This document shows, one piece after another, positions 1 to 7,566 of a DNA stretch of 19,405 bases. Origin of the DNA: Candidatus Avelusimicrobium faecicola. Lineage in GTDB: Bacteria > Elusimicrobiota > Elusimicrobia > Elusimicrobiales > Elusimicrobiaceae. The position numbers and the translations under genes are program-made. Under the pieces are notes generated by a model. The model did not search any database. It saw nothing but the letters and a program-made list of their open reading frames with translations, and was not told where the DNA came from. Position 1 is the stretch's first letter; each line of letters begins with the position of its first letter. The stretch is from positions 1 through 19,405 of the forward strand of contig UQFW01000027.1 of assembly GCA_900540405.1 (NCBI GenBank), read 5' to 3'.

Positions 1-1943
1 TCCGTTTCCAACATTTCTTTAACGGCGCTAAATTGCGTGCTAGTGCCCAAAATTTCCGCCTTATTTTTTACGAGTGTAAAATCTCCGGGGGTCAGTTTAT
101 CCAGCCCCGCCGTTTCGGCCAGTGCAATTTTGATTCCAAAAAAGTAGTCAAACGCCTCTTTTACTTGTTGGCTCGTCAAAAAGTTGTACTTAACCTTAAA
201 ACTAAACCGCCGCAAACTGGCCGGGTCCAACGATTCCATTAAATTGGTCGTGCAGATAAACGGATACGGGTGATTCTCCATCCAAGTAAGCATTTCGTTC
301 ACGCTGGAAACTTCCCACGAGCGCGCGGCGGTGGAACGGTCCCGCAAGAAACTGTCCGCCTCGTCAAAAATCAGCAGGGATTTATCCTCTCGGGCCTGCG
401 CAAACGCTTTGGCGATGTTTTGCTCCGTTTCCCCCACATAACAGCTGATTAAGTCAGAGGCTCTGCGCTGCACCACCTCCAACCCCAGTTTATCCGCCAA
501 ATACCGCGCATAGGCCGATTTGCCCGTTCCGCTTGCCCCGTACAAACAAAGCGAAAAATTCAGCCGCCCCAAACGGGTTAATTGGGTAGTCAACGCCTGC
601 AAATCCATATCCGCATGAATTAAGGCCGGATAAAAGCGGATGTTTGTTTTTTCCTCTTCGGGATTTTTCCGTCCCCCATTCAGCGCCTGTATCATAAAAG
701 ATAAATGCTCTTGAACGGTAGGCAAGCCGCCTTTGGCCATACGGGCCGCTTGCGCCGCGCCGGCAATCATAGACGGTTGGACTTCGTACTTTTTGGCAAG
801 CGCAAGCGTGTCACCCTTGGTGTAAGTAATTTTATTGGCGGACAGATACTTATTCCAAATCTTTTGGCGCATTTCTACCGGCGGCTTATCAAAACACACG
901 GCTAAGGTAAAGCGGCGGATATAAGCCGGGTCCATCCGGTGGATTTTATTGGTGGTCCAAATAACAGGCACTTCGTTATTTTCCAACAGATTATTGATTT
1001 CTACTTTACTGGTGCGCGTTTCCAAACTGGAAAATATATCTTCCCCCTCGTCCAAAAGCAGACAAGTATTTTTAACCGTTTTAAGCAAAAATTGTTTGCG
1101 GTACAACTGTTGCAAACGGTAGTTTTTTTCTTCTTCCCCATTATTGCAAACCCCCACCGGATATAGGTTCAGCTTGGCCGATTGGGCCAACACCTGCGCA
1201 AAACTGCTTTTCCCGGTGCCGGGCGTGCCGTATAAAAGGATATTAAACCCTTTGGTGTGTCTGGCTTGTTTCATAAGCCGCGTGGCCAATTTAGCCGCCT
1301 CCACATAGGCAAAGTCTTTGACGGTAAGTTCATCTTTGCTTGGCACCGGCGCGCCGATAAGGGCCTCATAGCGTGCGGCATCGTTTTTGTGTAAGGAGAA
1401 GATAAACTCCTGCACCCAACTGCTCAAATGCAAACTACCCCGATACCGTGTACGAAACAGAATGCCCAACCGCATTAATGGGGCGTCTTGATTCAAAAGA
1501 GAATTTCCCAATCCTTTCGGCAACCCTGCTACCATGGTGAGCGTATTGTCTTCCTCCTCCAAATCTGAACTAAATTCTCGCACACACTCCTGCAAGAGTT
1601 CATTATTTTGCATAGCACTCAAAAAATATACAACGGCGCGCTCCTCTTTACTTAACCGGAAGATATGCACCAGATATTCCATATTTTTTTGGGCCGGTGT
1701 TGGGGTAATTTTTGGATAATTTTCCCCATATTTAGCCAATACTTGCTCTATTTCCGCAAGCACTTTTCGGATTTTTGAGGAATTGCCGAACGCATCCAGC
1801 TTTTTCAACCCCGGCACCAAGTCTTCTTTTATTTTTTGGGCTGCCAGTATCAAATCCCGCTCAAAATTTTTCTTAGTTTTCAAGCGGGGGAGCAACTTGT
1901 TTAGATAATATAAGGTCTCATATTGTTCTTGTGTATAGTTCAT
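1..1943 (-). CDS. Tandem AAA+ ATPase, C-terminus beyond the left edge
   Basis: An open frame of 647 codons reads from ATG at 1943 to the window edge without a stop, so the C-terminus is missing. Two AAA+ modules are visible. The first has a Walker A GTPGTGKS (K245), a Walker B LLLDE (D298, E299), and a sensor-1 TTN followed by an IRRF arginine segment. The second has Walker A GASGTGKS (K475), Walker B LIFDEAD (D527, E528), TTN and a LRRF segment. The first 210 or so residues are charged and helical-looking, with no domain I recognise. AAA+ proteins of this type use ATP to remodel or unfold partner proteins, but the substrate cannot be told from sequence. The start is supported by AGGAG (1952-1956), eight bases upstream. 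It is transcribed alone as far as visible; the next minus-strand gene upstream ends in a terminator. It belongs broadly to the SpoVK/COG0464 type; a phage- or defence-linked role is possible but nothing here shows it. Confidence 0.85.
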   Translation of the reverse strand, partial: MNYTQEQYETLYYLNKLLPRLKTKKNFERDLILAAQKIKEDLVPGLKKLDAFGNSSKIRKVLAEIEQVLAKYGENYPKITPTPAQKNMEYLVHIFRLSKEERAVVYFLSAMQNNELLQECVREFSSDLEEEDNTLTMVAGLPKGLGNSLLNQDAPLMRLGILFRTRYRGSLHLSSWVQEFIFSLHKNDAARYEALIGAPVPSKDELTVKDFAYVEAAKLATRLMKQARHTKGFNILLYGTPGTGKSSFAQVLAQSAKLNLYPVGVCNNGEEEKNYRLQQLYRKQFLLKTVKNTCLLLDEGEDIFSSLETRTSKVEINNLLENNEVPVIWTTNKIHRMDPAYIRRFTLAVCFDKPPVEMRQKIWNKYLSANKITYTKGDTLALAKKYEVQPSMIAGAAQAARMAKGGLPTVQEHLSFMIQALNGGRKNPEEEKTNIRFYPALIHADMDLQALTTQLTRLGRLNFSLCLYGASGTGKSAYARYLADKLGLEVVQRRASDLISCYVGETEQNIAKAFAQAREDKSLLIFDEADSFLRDRSTAARSWEVSSVNEMLTWMENHPYPFICTTNLMESLDPASLRRFSFKVKYNFLTSQQVKEAFDYFFGIKIALAETAGLDKLTPGDFTLVKNKAEILGTSTQFSAVKEMLET

Positions 1944-1991
1944 AAATGGCACTCCTTTTTTGTTAGATTACTTATAGGATAGCACCCCCTG

Positions 1992-2009
1992 GCGACAGCG
2001 CTATGTCGC
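1992..2009. promoter_or_regulatory. GCGACA-N6-TGTCGC dyad upstream of the AAA+ gene
   Basis: A perfect inverted repeat with 6-bp arms separated by 6 bp lies about 50 bases before the AAA+ start. Its centre, AGCGCT, is itself palindromic. The AT-rich TATCCT/TATAAG bases at 1971-1981 could be a -10, which would place the dyad near the -35 region. It may be an operator; no regulator is identified. Confidence 0.3.
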
Positions 2010-2020
2010 ACAAAAGATAT

Positions 2021-2050
2021 AAAAAAGACCTAGGAAAAATGCTAGGTCTT
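2021..2050 (-). terminator. Rho-independent terminator of the glycosylase-like gene
   Basis: On the minus strand a 9-bp perfect stem (AAGACCTAG at 2025-2033 pairing with CTAGGTCTT at 2042-2050) with an 8-base loop runs straight into six T. It lies 54 bases past the stop of the gene ending at 2104 and separates it from the AAA+ gene. Confidence 0.8.
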
Positions 2051-2103
2051 GGGAAATCAACTGCCTTAAAATGCAAACAGATAAAAATTACTTATTTTGA
2101 ATT

Positions 2104-2826
2104 TTACTTCATACACTGATACACTCGCCACCATTTTTCATAATTCTTTAATATTTTCGGCATTGGGGCATCTTTATCAAACCTTCCCAACAAGAAAGAA
2201 CTTAACAGTAATAGCCCTTTGTCTTTTCCTTCTAAATCAACCGCATAGCGTAAAGGGGCAAATTTTCCTGTTTCGGGGTCTTGGCCTGTTAAAATGCGCG
2301 GGCCTTGGCCCATTAAAATGCGCGGCCCTTGTAAAAGACAAATATTCCCCTGTTCCTTCTTTTTGGCAATCAATTTTATCTCCCCTTTATGTACCATCTC
2401 TTTTAATTGTTTTCCATGCTTGCTTTGTACATATTGTTCTTGTTGGGGTAAAATATGGGCAAATAATTTGCTGGGGCCATAAGCAAGGGCCGTTCCCTGC
2501 ATGGCTTTAATTCCTCTGATTAGTACGCCCACTTTAGTTTCTTTATTTCCGGCCATTAAATCCATTCCCCATTGGTGGAAACAAAAAGGGGCGGCTACTT
2601 CCCCCTTGTATTGTTCCCTATGAATACAAAAATCATCCTTATTGGACTTGGTTTGCCCATAATAATAAAATTCTATTTCCTGTAAGTTAAAATATTGGCC
2701 GGAAACCCATAAAGCGCATTGTGTAAATAAATATTCGGCCAACTTTGAAAACCTGTCTTTCACAGGCAATTCAAAATCAATCTGCTCACATAAATCTTCC
2801 TGTTGAATTATTTTTTCATTCATCAT
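2104..2826 (-). CDS. Divergent alkyladenine DNA glycosylase (AAG/MPG)-like protein
   Basis: A 240-residue protein that aligns by eye with the AAG/MPG 3-methyladenine DNA glycosylase fold. EIEFYYYG (residues 50-57) sits where AAG has ETEAYLG, so E52 matches the catalytic Glu. FHQWGMDL (83-90) matches the YGMH segment, VGVLIRGIKAM (99-109) matches the VLLRALEP strand, GPSKL (117-121) matches the AAG GPSKL motif, and GPRIL (167-171) matches the PRVGI region. AAG enzymes flip out and remove alkylated or deaminated purines in base excision repair. The match is weak outside the motifs, so real activity is uncertain. An 8-residue tandem duplication (GPRILMGQ, GPRILTGQ, 167-182) interrupts the last motif. 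GAGGG sits 3 bases before the ATG at 2826 and 6 before the ATG at 2823, so the second ATG may be the true start. The gene is AT-richer than most of the window, which suggests transfer. Confidence 0.6.
   Translation of the reverse strand: MMNEKIIQQEDLCEQIDFELPVKDRFSKLAEYLFTQCALWVSGQYFNLQEIEFYYYGQTKSNKDDFCIHREQYKGEVAAPFCFHQWGMDLMAGNKETKVGVLIRGIKAMQGTALAYGPSKLFAHILPQQEQYVQSKHGKQLKEMVHKGEIKLIAKKKEQGNICLLQGPRILMGQGPRILTGQDPETGKFAPLRYAVDLEGKDKGLLLLSSFLLGRFDKDAPMPKILKNYEKWWRVYQCMK
2281..2328. repeat. In-frame 24-bp tandem duplication
   Basis: Two 24-bp copies (2281-2304 and 2305-2328) differ at only a few positions; both contain TTAAAATGCGCGG. They encode the repeated octapeptide GPRIL-M/T-GQ in the glycosylase-like protein and look like a recent slippage duplication. 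Confidence 0.85.
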
Positions 2827-2833
2827 ATTCCCT

Positions 2834-2933
2834 CGTTAAACAATGCACCGCGCTTGAAATTGCCGAAGAATACAGCTATGGGGATTATATAGAAATTGCC
2901 AACCTTTTAAAAGCCGCCCGGGCGCACGAATAA
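2834..2933 (+). pseudogene. Possible 3' remnant of a + strand gene
   Basis: A + strand frame ending at TAA 2931-2933 encodes a protein-like tail with alternating acidic and hydrophobic residues (ALEIAEEYSYGDYIEIANLL near its middle). Upstream, the frame continues only as antisense of the glycosylase-like gene and has no ribosome binding site. A good + strand terminator (3003-3035) follows 70 bases later although no other + strand gene precedes it. Together these suggest that the 3' end of a gene survived after its 5' part was replaced by the AT-rich insertion. I do not recognise the parent protein. It could instead be a chance frame. Confidence 0.35.
2884..2912 (-). promoter_or_regulatory. 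Putative promoter of the glycosylase-like gene
   Basis: On the minus strand a perfect TATAAT (2884-2889) lies 17 bases after a weak TTTTAA -35 (2907-2912). The start codon is about 57 bases further on. The promoter falls inside the putative gene remnant, which would fit recruitment of old coding DNA as upstream sequence. Confidence 0.4.
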
Positions 2934-2970
2934 AAACCGGGGGAGGAAAAATTCCCGCCGAGTGCGCCCG
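2919..2970. other. Long inverted repeat, possible structured RNA
   Basis: CGGGCGCAC (2919-2927) and GTGCGCCCG (2962-2970) are perfect 9-base complements. They enclose a second pairing region, GGGA against TCCC, around an A-rich loop. The left arm overlaps the stop of the gene remnant. No T-run follows, so it is not an ordinary terminator; it may be part of the 3' end structure ahead of the terminator at 3003. Confidence 0.4.
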
Positions 2971-3002
2971 CGCTGTATTTAGGCTTAAAAATTCGCTTTC
3001 AT

Positions 3003-3035
3003 CCCCGCTCGGCTCAATGCCCGGCGGGGCTTTTT
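3003..3035 (+). terminator. Rho-independent terminator
   Basis: CCCCGC (3003-3008) pairs with GCGGGG (3024-3029) around a GC-rich loop, followed closely by five T (3031-3035). The only + strand coding sequence before it is the putative remnant ending at 2933. Confidence 0.6.
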
Positions 3036-3096
3036 ATGTGCCCCCTCCGGCCCGCGGTTTTTTTGCGTATTTTGGAAATTGTGCGCGTTTTTATTT

Positions 3097-3567
3097 TTAT
3101 GCAAAGGATATTGCGCCGGAAAAGAAGGAGATAATTAAAAATAAAGTTATCACAAAAACCAAAACTTCACCTAAGGAAAAGAATGACCCCTTATAACTTT
3201 CCCAATTATACGGCACCTTAACATAGGGCTGTAATTTTTTAAGAATTTCATATATTTGCACTTTAGAAACCGCATGATAGGAAACCCCGGTGCCGTCTTT
3301 CAATTTGAATCTAATAGTAGCAAAATAAGCATTAGCACAACCGCGGCTCATATACAGTTCATATAAAGTAGGTTGGTCGCTGTCTTCTACCACAGAAACG
3401 CGCTCTATATCCGAAAAATAATAAACAGAATCCTGAATAAAAACGCATCTTTTTTGTTCATCAATTTTTATCTTTCTGAAATCCACTTTTTCCAGAAATT
3501 TGGATATGGAAAGAAATTGTGTTTTAATGATTATTAAAACCACTATTGCCATAATAATAACTAACAT
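3097..3567 (-). CDS. Small membrane protein, unknown function
   Basis: A 156-residue protein that I do not recognise. Residues 1-16 form one hydrophobic segment and about 131-153 a second. Between them is a soluble part rich in beta-type sequence (CVFIQDSVYYFSDIERVSVV near 41-60), perhaps a PH-like module, with positions such as the RGCANAYF segment near 75-82. AAGGAG at 3574-3579, six bases before the ATG, is a strong start signal. It lies 84 bases after the stop of the large acyltransferase fusion on the same strand. A weak hairpin and an extended -10 in that gap suggest its own transcription unit, with read-through possible. It is AT-rich compared with its upstream neighbour, as is the glycosylase-like gene, consistent with shared foreign origin. 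The bases from 3036 to 3096, downstream of it, hold no clear terminator on this strand. Confidence 0.7.
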   Translation of the reverse strand: MLVIIMAIVVLIIIKTQFLSISKFLEKVDFRKIKIDEQKRCVFIQDSVYYFSDIERVSVVEDSDQPTLYELYMSRGCANAYFATIRFKLKDGTGVSYHAVSKVQIYEILKKLQPYVKVPYNWESYKGSFFSLGEVLVFVITLFLIISFFSGAISFA

Positions 3568-3600
3568 AATAAGCTCCTTACGTTCTTTACGATACTTTGC

Positions 3601-3609
3601 AATATATCA
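3601..3609 (-). promoter_or_regulatory. Possible extended -10 promoter of the small membrane protein
   Basis: On the minus strand TGATATATT combines a TG extension with the -10-like TATATT (3601-3606). It would start the message about 27 bases before the ATG. No convincing -35 is visible. Confidence 0.35.
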
Positions 3610-3621
3610 TTTTTTCACCCT

Positions 3622-3647
3622 AAAAACCATCTTCCGCTTGCGGGAAG
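3622..3647 (-). terminator. Weak terminator after the acyltransferase fusion
   Basis: CTTCC and GGAAG (5-bp stem, 3631-3647) are followed on the minus strand by ATGG and five T. The stem is short, so termination may be only partial. Confidence 0.4.
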
Positions 3648-3650
3648 CGT

Positions 3651-6600
3651 TTAAGCGTTTTGGGGGCCGGCGGCCATTTCTTTCAGTTTTACATAATCCA
3701 CTTTGCCGGTACCCATTAAAGGGAGTTCTTCCACCACGCGAATGGTTTTAGGTACAGCCAGTTCGCTGACGCCCTTTGCCTTAAAAGCGGCCGACAGCGC
3801 GCCGCGTTCCACCGCAGGCTCCGTGGTAAACAGCACCAGCTGTTCGCCTTTTTTCTCATCCGGGATATTAACCACCGCGTGCATTTTGTTCGGCCACAGG
3901 GCATTTAGTTCCGTTTCCACCGCCGTTAAAGAAATCATCTCGCCCGCAATTTTGGCAAAGCGTTTGGCGCGGCCCAAAATAAACACAAATCCGTCTTCAT
4001 CCACCCGCACAATGTCGCCGGTATCATACCAACCGCCTTGCGGCGGCTCCACCACGCCGGGCTTGGAATCACGCAGATACCCGGCCATAATATTGGCGCC
4101 TTTCACCCACAGTTTTCCGCCGTCTTCCACGCCGGGGATTTGTTCCAACTTATACTCCATGCCGGGCAGCAAGCGGCCCACGCTCCCGCGCTTAAAATAC
4201 ATGGGCGTATTGACCGCCATTACGGGGGAGGTTTCGGTAGCACCGTAGCCTTCCATAATGCGCAGGCCGAATTGGTCGTAATACTTGCGGATAGTTTCTT
4301 CTTTTAGTTTTTCCGCACCGACCACCGCCAACCGCACCGAGTAAAAATCGTACGGGTGCGCCATTTTGGCATAACCGTTAAAGAAAGTATCCGTACCAAA
4401 AATAATGGTGGCGTTGCTATCGTAAATCAGCTCCGGCACAATGCGGTAATGCAGCGGGGACGGATAGAAAAACACCGGCACCCCGCTTAAAAGCGGCAGC
4501 AACGTCCCCACCGTTAGCCCAAACGAATGGAAAATAGGCATCGCATTAAATACGCGGTCTTTCAGCCCAAAATCCAAAACGCTTTGTAATTGCAAACGGT
4601 TGGCTTGTATGTTTTCGTGGCTTAACACAACCCCTTTGGGGGTGCCTTCACTGCCGGAGGTAAAAAGCACTACGGCAGGGTCTTTAGAGGAGGCGTTCCC
4701 GCGCACTTGTTTATAATAGCGCCGCGGGAAATAAGAGGCCGCCCACCCGGCCGCTTTATCCCAAAGGGTAATTTCTTTTTTCAAATCTTCCAAATATACC
4801 AATTTCAGCCCGGCCTGTTTCAGTGCGGCGGCCGTTTCCACCAACCCGCCTTGTTCCAAAAATGTTTTGGAAGTAAACACCGTGGAAATGTTAGCCGCCT
4901 TACAGCACGCCAACATATTTTTTACCCCGGTGGAAAAGTTCAGCATACACGGGGTAATGTTAAAGGCGCGCATACCGAAAAACGCCACCACGGAGGCCGT
5001 CATATTCGGCAGTAAAAACCCGGCCATTTCGCCCGGTTGCTGGTGTTGGGCTATTTTTTTACCCAACACAAAAACGGCCGTCAAAAATTGCCCGAAATTT
5101 AACGGGCGGCGCGTGGCATCATTAATCATGCGTTTTTTGCGCCCCACCAGTTTATACGCATCCAACAGGGAATCAAACAGCGTTTCGCCTGTATTTCCGG
5201 CCCGGTACTTCATATTTACCATAATATCGTACAGCCCGCGGGCGGCCGCCAAACGGCGCGCCTTTCCCTTTACGCTTTCTTCAATTTTTAATGTTTTAGG
5301 CGCCTGAACGGTAATGGTAATTTTGCTTTGCGGGCGCGTTTTTAACTGCGTGCCAAAGCGGGAAAATAACGAATACTGGCTCCCCTCCAAACAAATGGGC
5401 AACAGTTGCGCGTCACTTTTATCGGCAATCATGGCCGGGCCGGGATAAATCTTCATCAGCCCGCCTGTGGTGGTAATGCGCCCTTCCGGGAAAATAACCA
5501 CCCGCTTGCCCGATTTTACTTCTTCAATAATGGATTTCACCGCCATCGGGTTGGTGGGGTCAATCGGAAAATACTTTACCAAATGCAAGAAAGGCTTTAC
5601 CCACCATTTTTGGCTGACGTAAGTATCAATGGCAAAATACAAATGCCCGGGGATATACACCCACAACAATACGGCATCCAAAAAGGAGGTATGGTTGGCA
5701 ATAATCACCGCATTACCTTGCAGGTTTTTCCAGTGTTCCAAGCCGTTTACTTTTACGCCATATACAAAGTTCAAAACCCGCGTCATAATCATACGGATAA
5801 TATGGTGCGGCAACAAACCGCAAATATAAATAGCGGCTAACGCGTTAATAAGCGCAATTACGCCAAACACGGCCGGAATGGTAAAGTGCAAGGCCAACAG
5901 CAACGCGCAGAACCCACTGCCCAACACCATAAAAAGGGAGTTGATAATGTTATTGGTGGCAATCACGCGGGAGCGGGTTTCTTCGGTAGCCAAAAATTGG
6001 AGCATGGCATTCAGCGGCACGATATACAAACCGCCGCACACCGCAAAGCCCAGTAAATCCAGCGTAATGCGTTTGCCTGCAAACGTCATTAAAAACGCCT
6101 TGTAATCGGCCGGCAGAACCGGCGGCACATAGCCGGAGGTAGCACACGCCAAATCTACCAGAAATACCGTCATCAAAAGCGCGCTGATGGGCACATATTT
6201 GCTGGTAATTTCCCCCTTTACCAAAAATTGGCACAAAAGCGAGCCCAGCCCAATCCCGCACGAAAAGAGCGTCAGCAAAAAGGTAAACAGCCCCGGCGTG
6301 CCGTTTAATATATCATGCGCCAAAGAAGGCATTTGCGCAATTAAGGCCGTGCCTAACATCCAAAACCAGGAAATCCCCAAAATACAAAGGAAAATATCGT
6401 GGTTTTGCTTGGCAAAAGCCATATTTTTCCAGGTACTGCGCAGGAAGTTTTTATCTATTTCCAGCGCGGCATTGGCCGGTTTTTGGGCCGGAATAAACAA
6501 ACTGGCCAACAGCCCCGCCACCGCTACCGCCAACATAATCCCCGGCAGCCATAATTCATTGACGGAAATAATAATCCCGCCGAAAATAGTACCTTGCAAA

Positions 6601-7070
6601 ATAGAGCCGTAAGTGCCGGCCTCAATAATACCGTTCCCGGCAATCAGCTGGTTTTTGCCCAAAATATCCGGCAAAATGCTGTATTTCACCGGGCCGAAAA
6701 AGGCCGATTGCGTACCCATCAAAAACAGCACGCCCAACAGCAACGGCACGTTGATAGTCAAAAAACCCACCCCGGCCAGCAGTACAATCAGCACCTCTAA
6801 ACCTTTAGTGGCTTTAATTAAAACATCTTTGCGCAGTTTATCGGCCATTTCCCCGGCCACCGCCGAGAACAAGAAAAACGGCAACATAAACAACGCCACC
6901 GCCAAAGAAACCACTACCGATTTACTCCCCGCCGACATATCGGCCACTTTATAAGTAATAAAAGTAGCCATGGCCGTACGGAAGAAATTATCGTTAAACG
7001 CCCCTAAATACTGCGTACAAAACAAGGCTAAAAATGAACGGTTAAAAAATGTCTTCAGTAAAGATAACAT
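3651..7070 (-). CDS. aas: LplT-PlsC-acyl-ACP synthetase fusion (lysophospholipid recycling)
   Basis: A 1139-residue fusion of three activities. Residues 1-420 are a multi-TM LplT-type major facilitator domain (QYLGAFNDNFFR near the N-terminus) that would flip lysophospholipids across the inner membrane. Residues 425-640 are a PlsC/LPLAT acyltransferase with H460-x4-D465 (NHTSFLD) and FPEGR (E529). Residues 650-1139 are an AMP-forming acyl-ACP/CoA synthetase with the P-loop FTSGSEGTPKG (K812), GYGATE (E946), YDTGD (D1019) and the C-terminal catalytic lysine in GTGK (K1123). All key residues are present. In E. coli LplT and Aas are separate proteins that re-acylate imported lysophosphatidylethanolamine; here they are one chain. 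The start is ATG 7070, one base after the MarR stop, with AGGAGG eight bases upstream inside the MarR end; an in-frame ATG at 7094 would include the Shine-Dalgarno and is rejected. Translational coupling with MarR is likely. Confidence 0.93.
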   Translation of the reverse strand: MLSLLKTFFNRSFLALFCTQYLGAFNDNFFRTAMATFITYKVADMSAGSKSVVVSLAVALFMLPFFLFSAVAGEMADKLRKDVLIKATKGLEVLIVLLAGVGFLTINVPLLLGVLFLMGTQSAFFGPVKYSILPDILGKNQLIAGNGIIEAGTYGSILQGTIFGGIIISVNELWLPGIMLAVAVAGLLASLFIPAQKPANAALEIDKNFLRSTWKNMAFAKQNHDIFLCILGISWFWMLGTALIAQMPSLAHDILNGTPGLFTFLLTLFSCGIGLGSLLCQFLVKGEITSKYVPISALLMTVFLVDLACATSGYVPPVLPADYKAFLMTFAGKRITLDLLGFAVCGGLYIVPLNAMLQFLATEETRSRVIATNNIINSLFMVLGSGFCALLLALHFTIPAVFGVIALINALAAIYICGLLPHHIIRMIMTRVLNFVYGVKVNGLEHWKNLQGNAVIIANHTSFLDAVLLWVYIPGHLYFAIDTYVSQKWWVKPFLHLVKYFPIDPTNPMAVKSIIEEVKSGKRVVIFPEGRITTTGGLMKIYPGPAMIADKSDAQLLPICLEGSQYSLFSRFGTQLKTRPQSKITITVQAPKTLKIEESVKGKARRLAAARGLYDIMVNMKYRAGNTGETLFDSLLDAYKLVGRKKRMINDATRRPLNFGQFLTAVFVLGKKIAQHQQPGEMAGFLLPNMTASVVAFFGMRAFNITPCMLNFSTGVKNMLACCKAANISTVFTSKTFLEQGGLVETAAALKQAGLKLVYLEDLKKEITLWDKAAGWAASYFPRRYYKQVRGNASSKDPAVVLFTSGSEGTPKGVVLSHENIQANRLQLQSVLDFGLKDRVFNAMPIFHSFGLTVGTLLPLLSGVPVFFYPSPLHYRIVPELIYDSNATIIFGTDTFFNGYAKMAHPYDFYSVRLAVVGAEKLKEETIRKYYDQFGLRIMEGYGATETSPVMAVNTPMYFKRGSVGRLLPGMEYKLEQIPGVEDGGKLWVKGANIMAGYLRDSKPGVVEPPQGGWYDTGDIVRVDEDGFVFILGRAKRFAKIAGEMISLTAVETELNALWPNKMHAVVNIPDEKKGEQLVLFTTEPAVERGALSAAFKAKGVSELAVPKTIRVVEELPLMGTGKVDYVKLKEMAAGPQNA

Positions 7071-7071
7071 A

Positions 7072-7560
7072 CTATTTTTCCTCCTGTAAGGCACCGAACC
7101 AATCTCTTAAAATTTGTTCCATTTGCGGGCGGCTTTGCGCGGGTATTTTTTCCGTCAACCCCCGCACCAGCTTATCATATTCCGGCCATACTTTATCAAT
7201 CAGCGCCTGCCCTTGCGGAGTAATGCAAATGATGTTTTCCCGGCGGCTGTGCGGGTTTGTTCGGCGGGTAATCCACCCGCCCCGTACGGATTTTTCCACC
7301 AGCTTGGTAATATTGCTGGCCGAGGCTATCAACCGTTTGGACAACTCCACCTGGCTAATCCCGTTGCCATTGTTTTGATACGCCGCCAACATCAACAGGT
7401 TAAACTGCACCGCCGACAAACCGTGCGGAAGCAAATATTTTTCCACCCGGGCTTGTAATAAATTATATACTAAAGCCAATACATATATAATGTTTTCATA
7501 ACGGCGGCCCTTTGCCGGATTGATACCGTAAGGCCGCAGATTAGTGTTTTTAGTTTCCAT
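7072..7560 (-). CDS. MarR-family transcriptional repressor
   Basis: A 162-residue winged-helix regulator of the MarR family. The helical dimer segment (NIIYVLALVYNLLQARVEKY, from about residue 24) is followed by LSAVQFNLLMLAAY, the recognition helix region (SQVELSKRLIASASNITKLV) and the wing (TRRTNPHSRRENIICITPQG). MarR proteins bind short palindromes as dimers and release on ligand binding. The stop is one base before the start of the LplT/PlsC/Aas fusion, so it very probably controls lysophospholipid recycling; the ligand could be a fatty acid or lysolipid (inference). The gene has no Shine-Dalgarno. Its -10 hexamer ends six bases before ATG, which suggests a leaderless message. No other in-frame ATG occurs before the dimer helix. 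Confidence 0.9.
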   Translation of the reverse strand: METKNTNLRPYGINPAKGRRYENIIYVLALVYNLLQARVEKYLLPHGLSAVQFNLLMLAAYQNNGNGISQVELSKRLIASASNITKLVEKSVRGGWITRRTNPHSRRENIICITPQGQALIDKVWPEYDKLVRGLTEKIPAQSRPQMEQILRDWFGALQEEK

Positions 7561-7566
7561 ATAAAT

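Noticed and set aside
2097..2510. 137-codon + strand frame opposite the glycosylase-like gene
   Set aside because: It is the antisense of a gene with an RBS, promoter and terminator on the other strand; its apparent repeats come from the 24-bp duplication.
2827..3040. tRNA, tmRNA or other known RNA in the GC-rich gap
   Set aside because: No T-loop consensus, acceptor stem with CCA, or tag-peptide frame could be found; only hairpins are supported.
3703..4248. 181-codon + strand frame opposite the acyl-ACP synthetase region
   Set aside because: A shadow of the conserved minus-strand gene, Ser/Pro/Thr-rich, without a start signal.
7071..7094. Upstream ATG (7094) as start of the acyltransferase fusion
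   Set aside because: The AGGAGG Shine-Dalgarno would then lie inside the coding sequence; ATG 7070 sits eight bases after it and one base past the marR stop.
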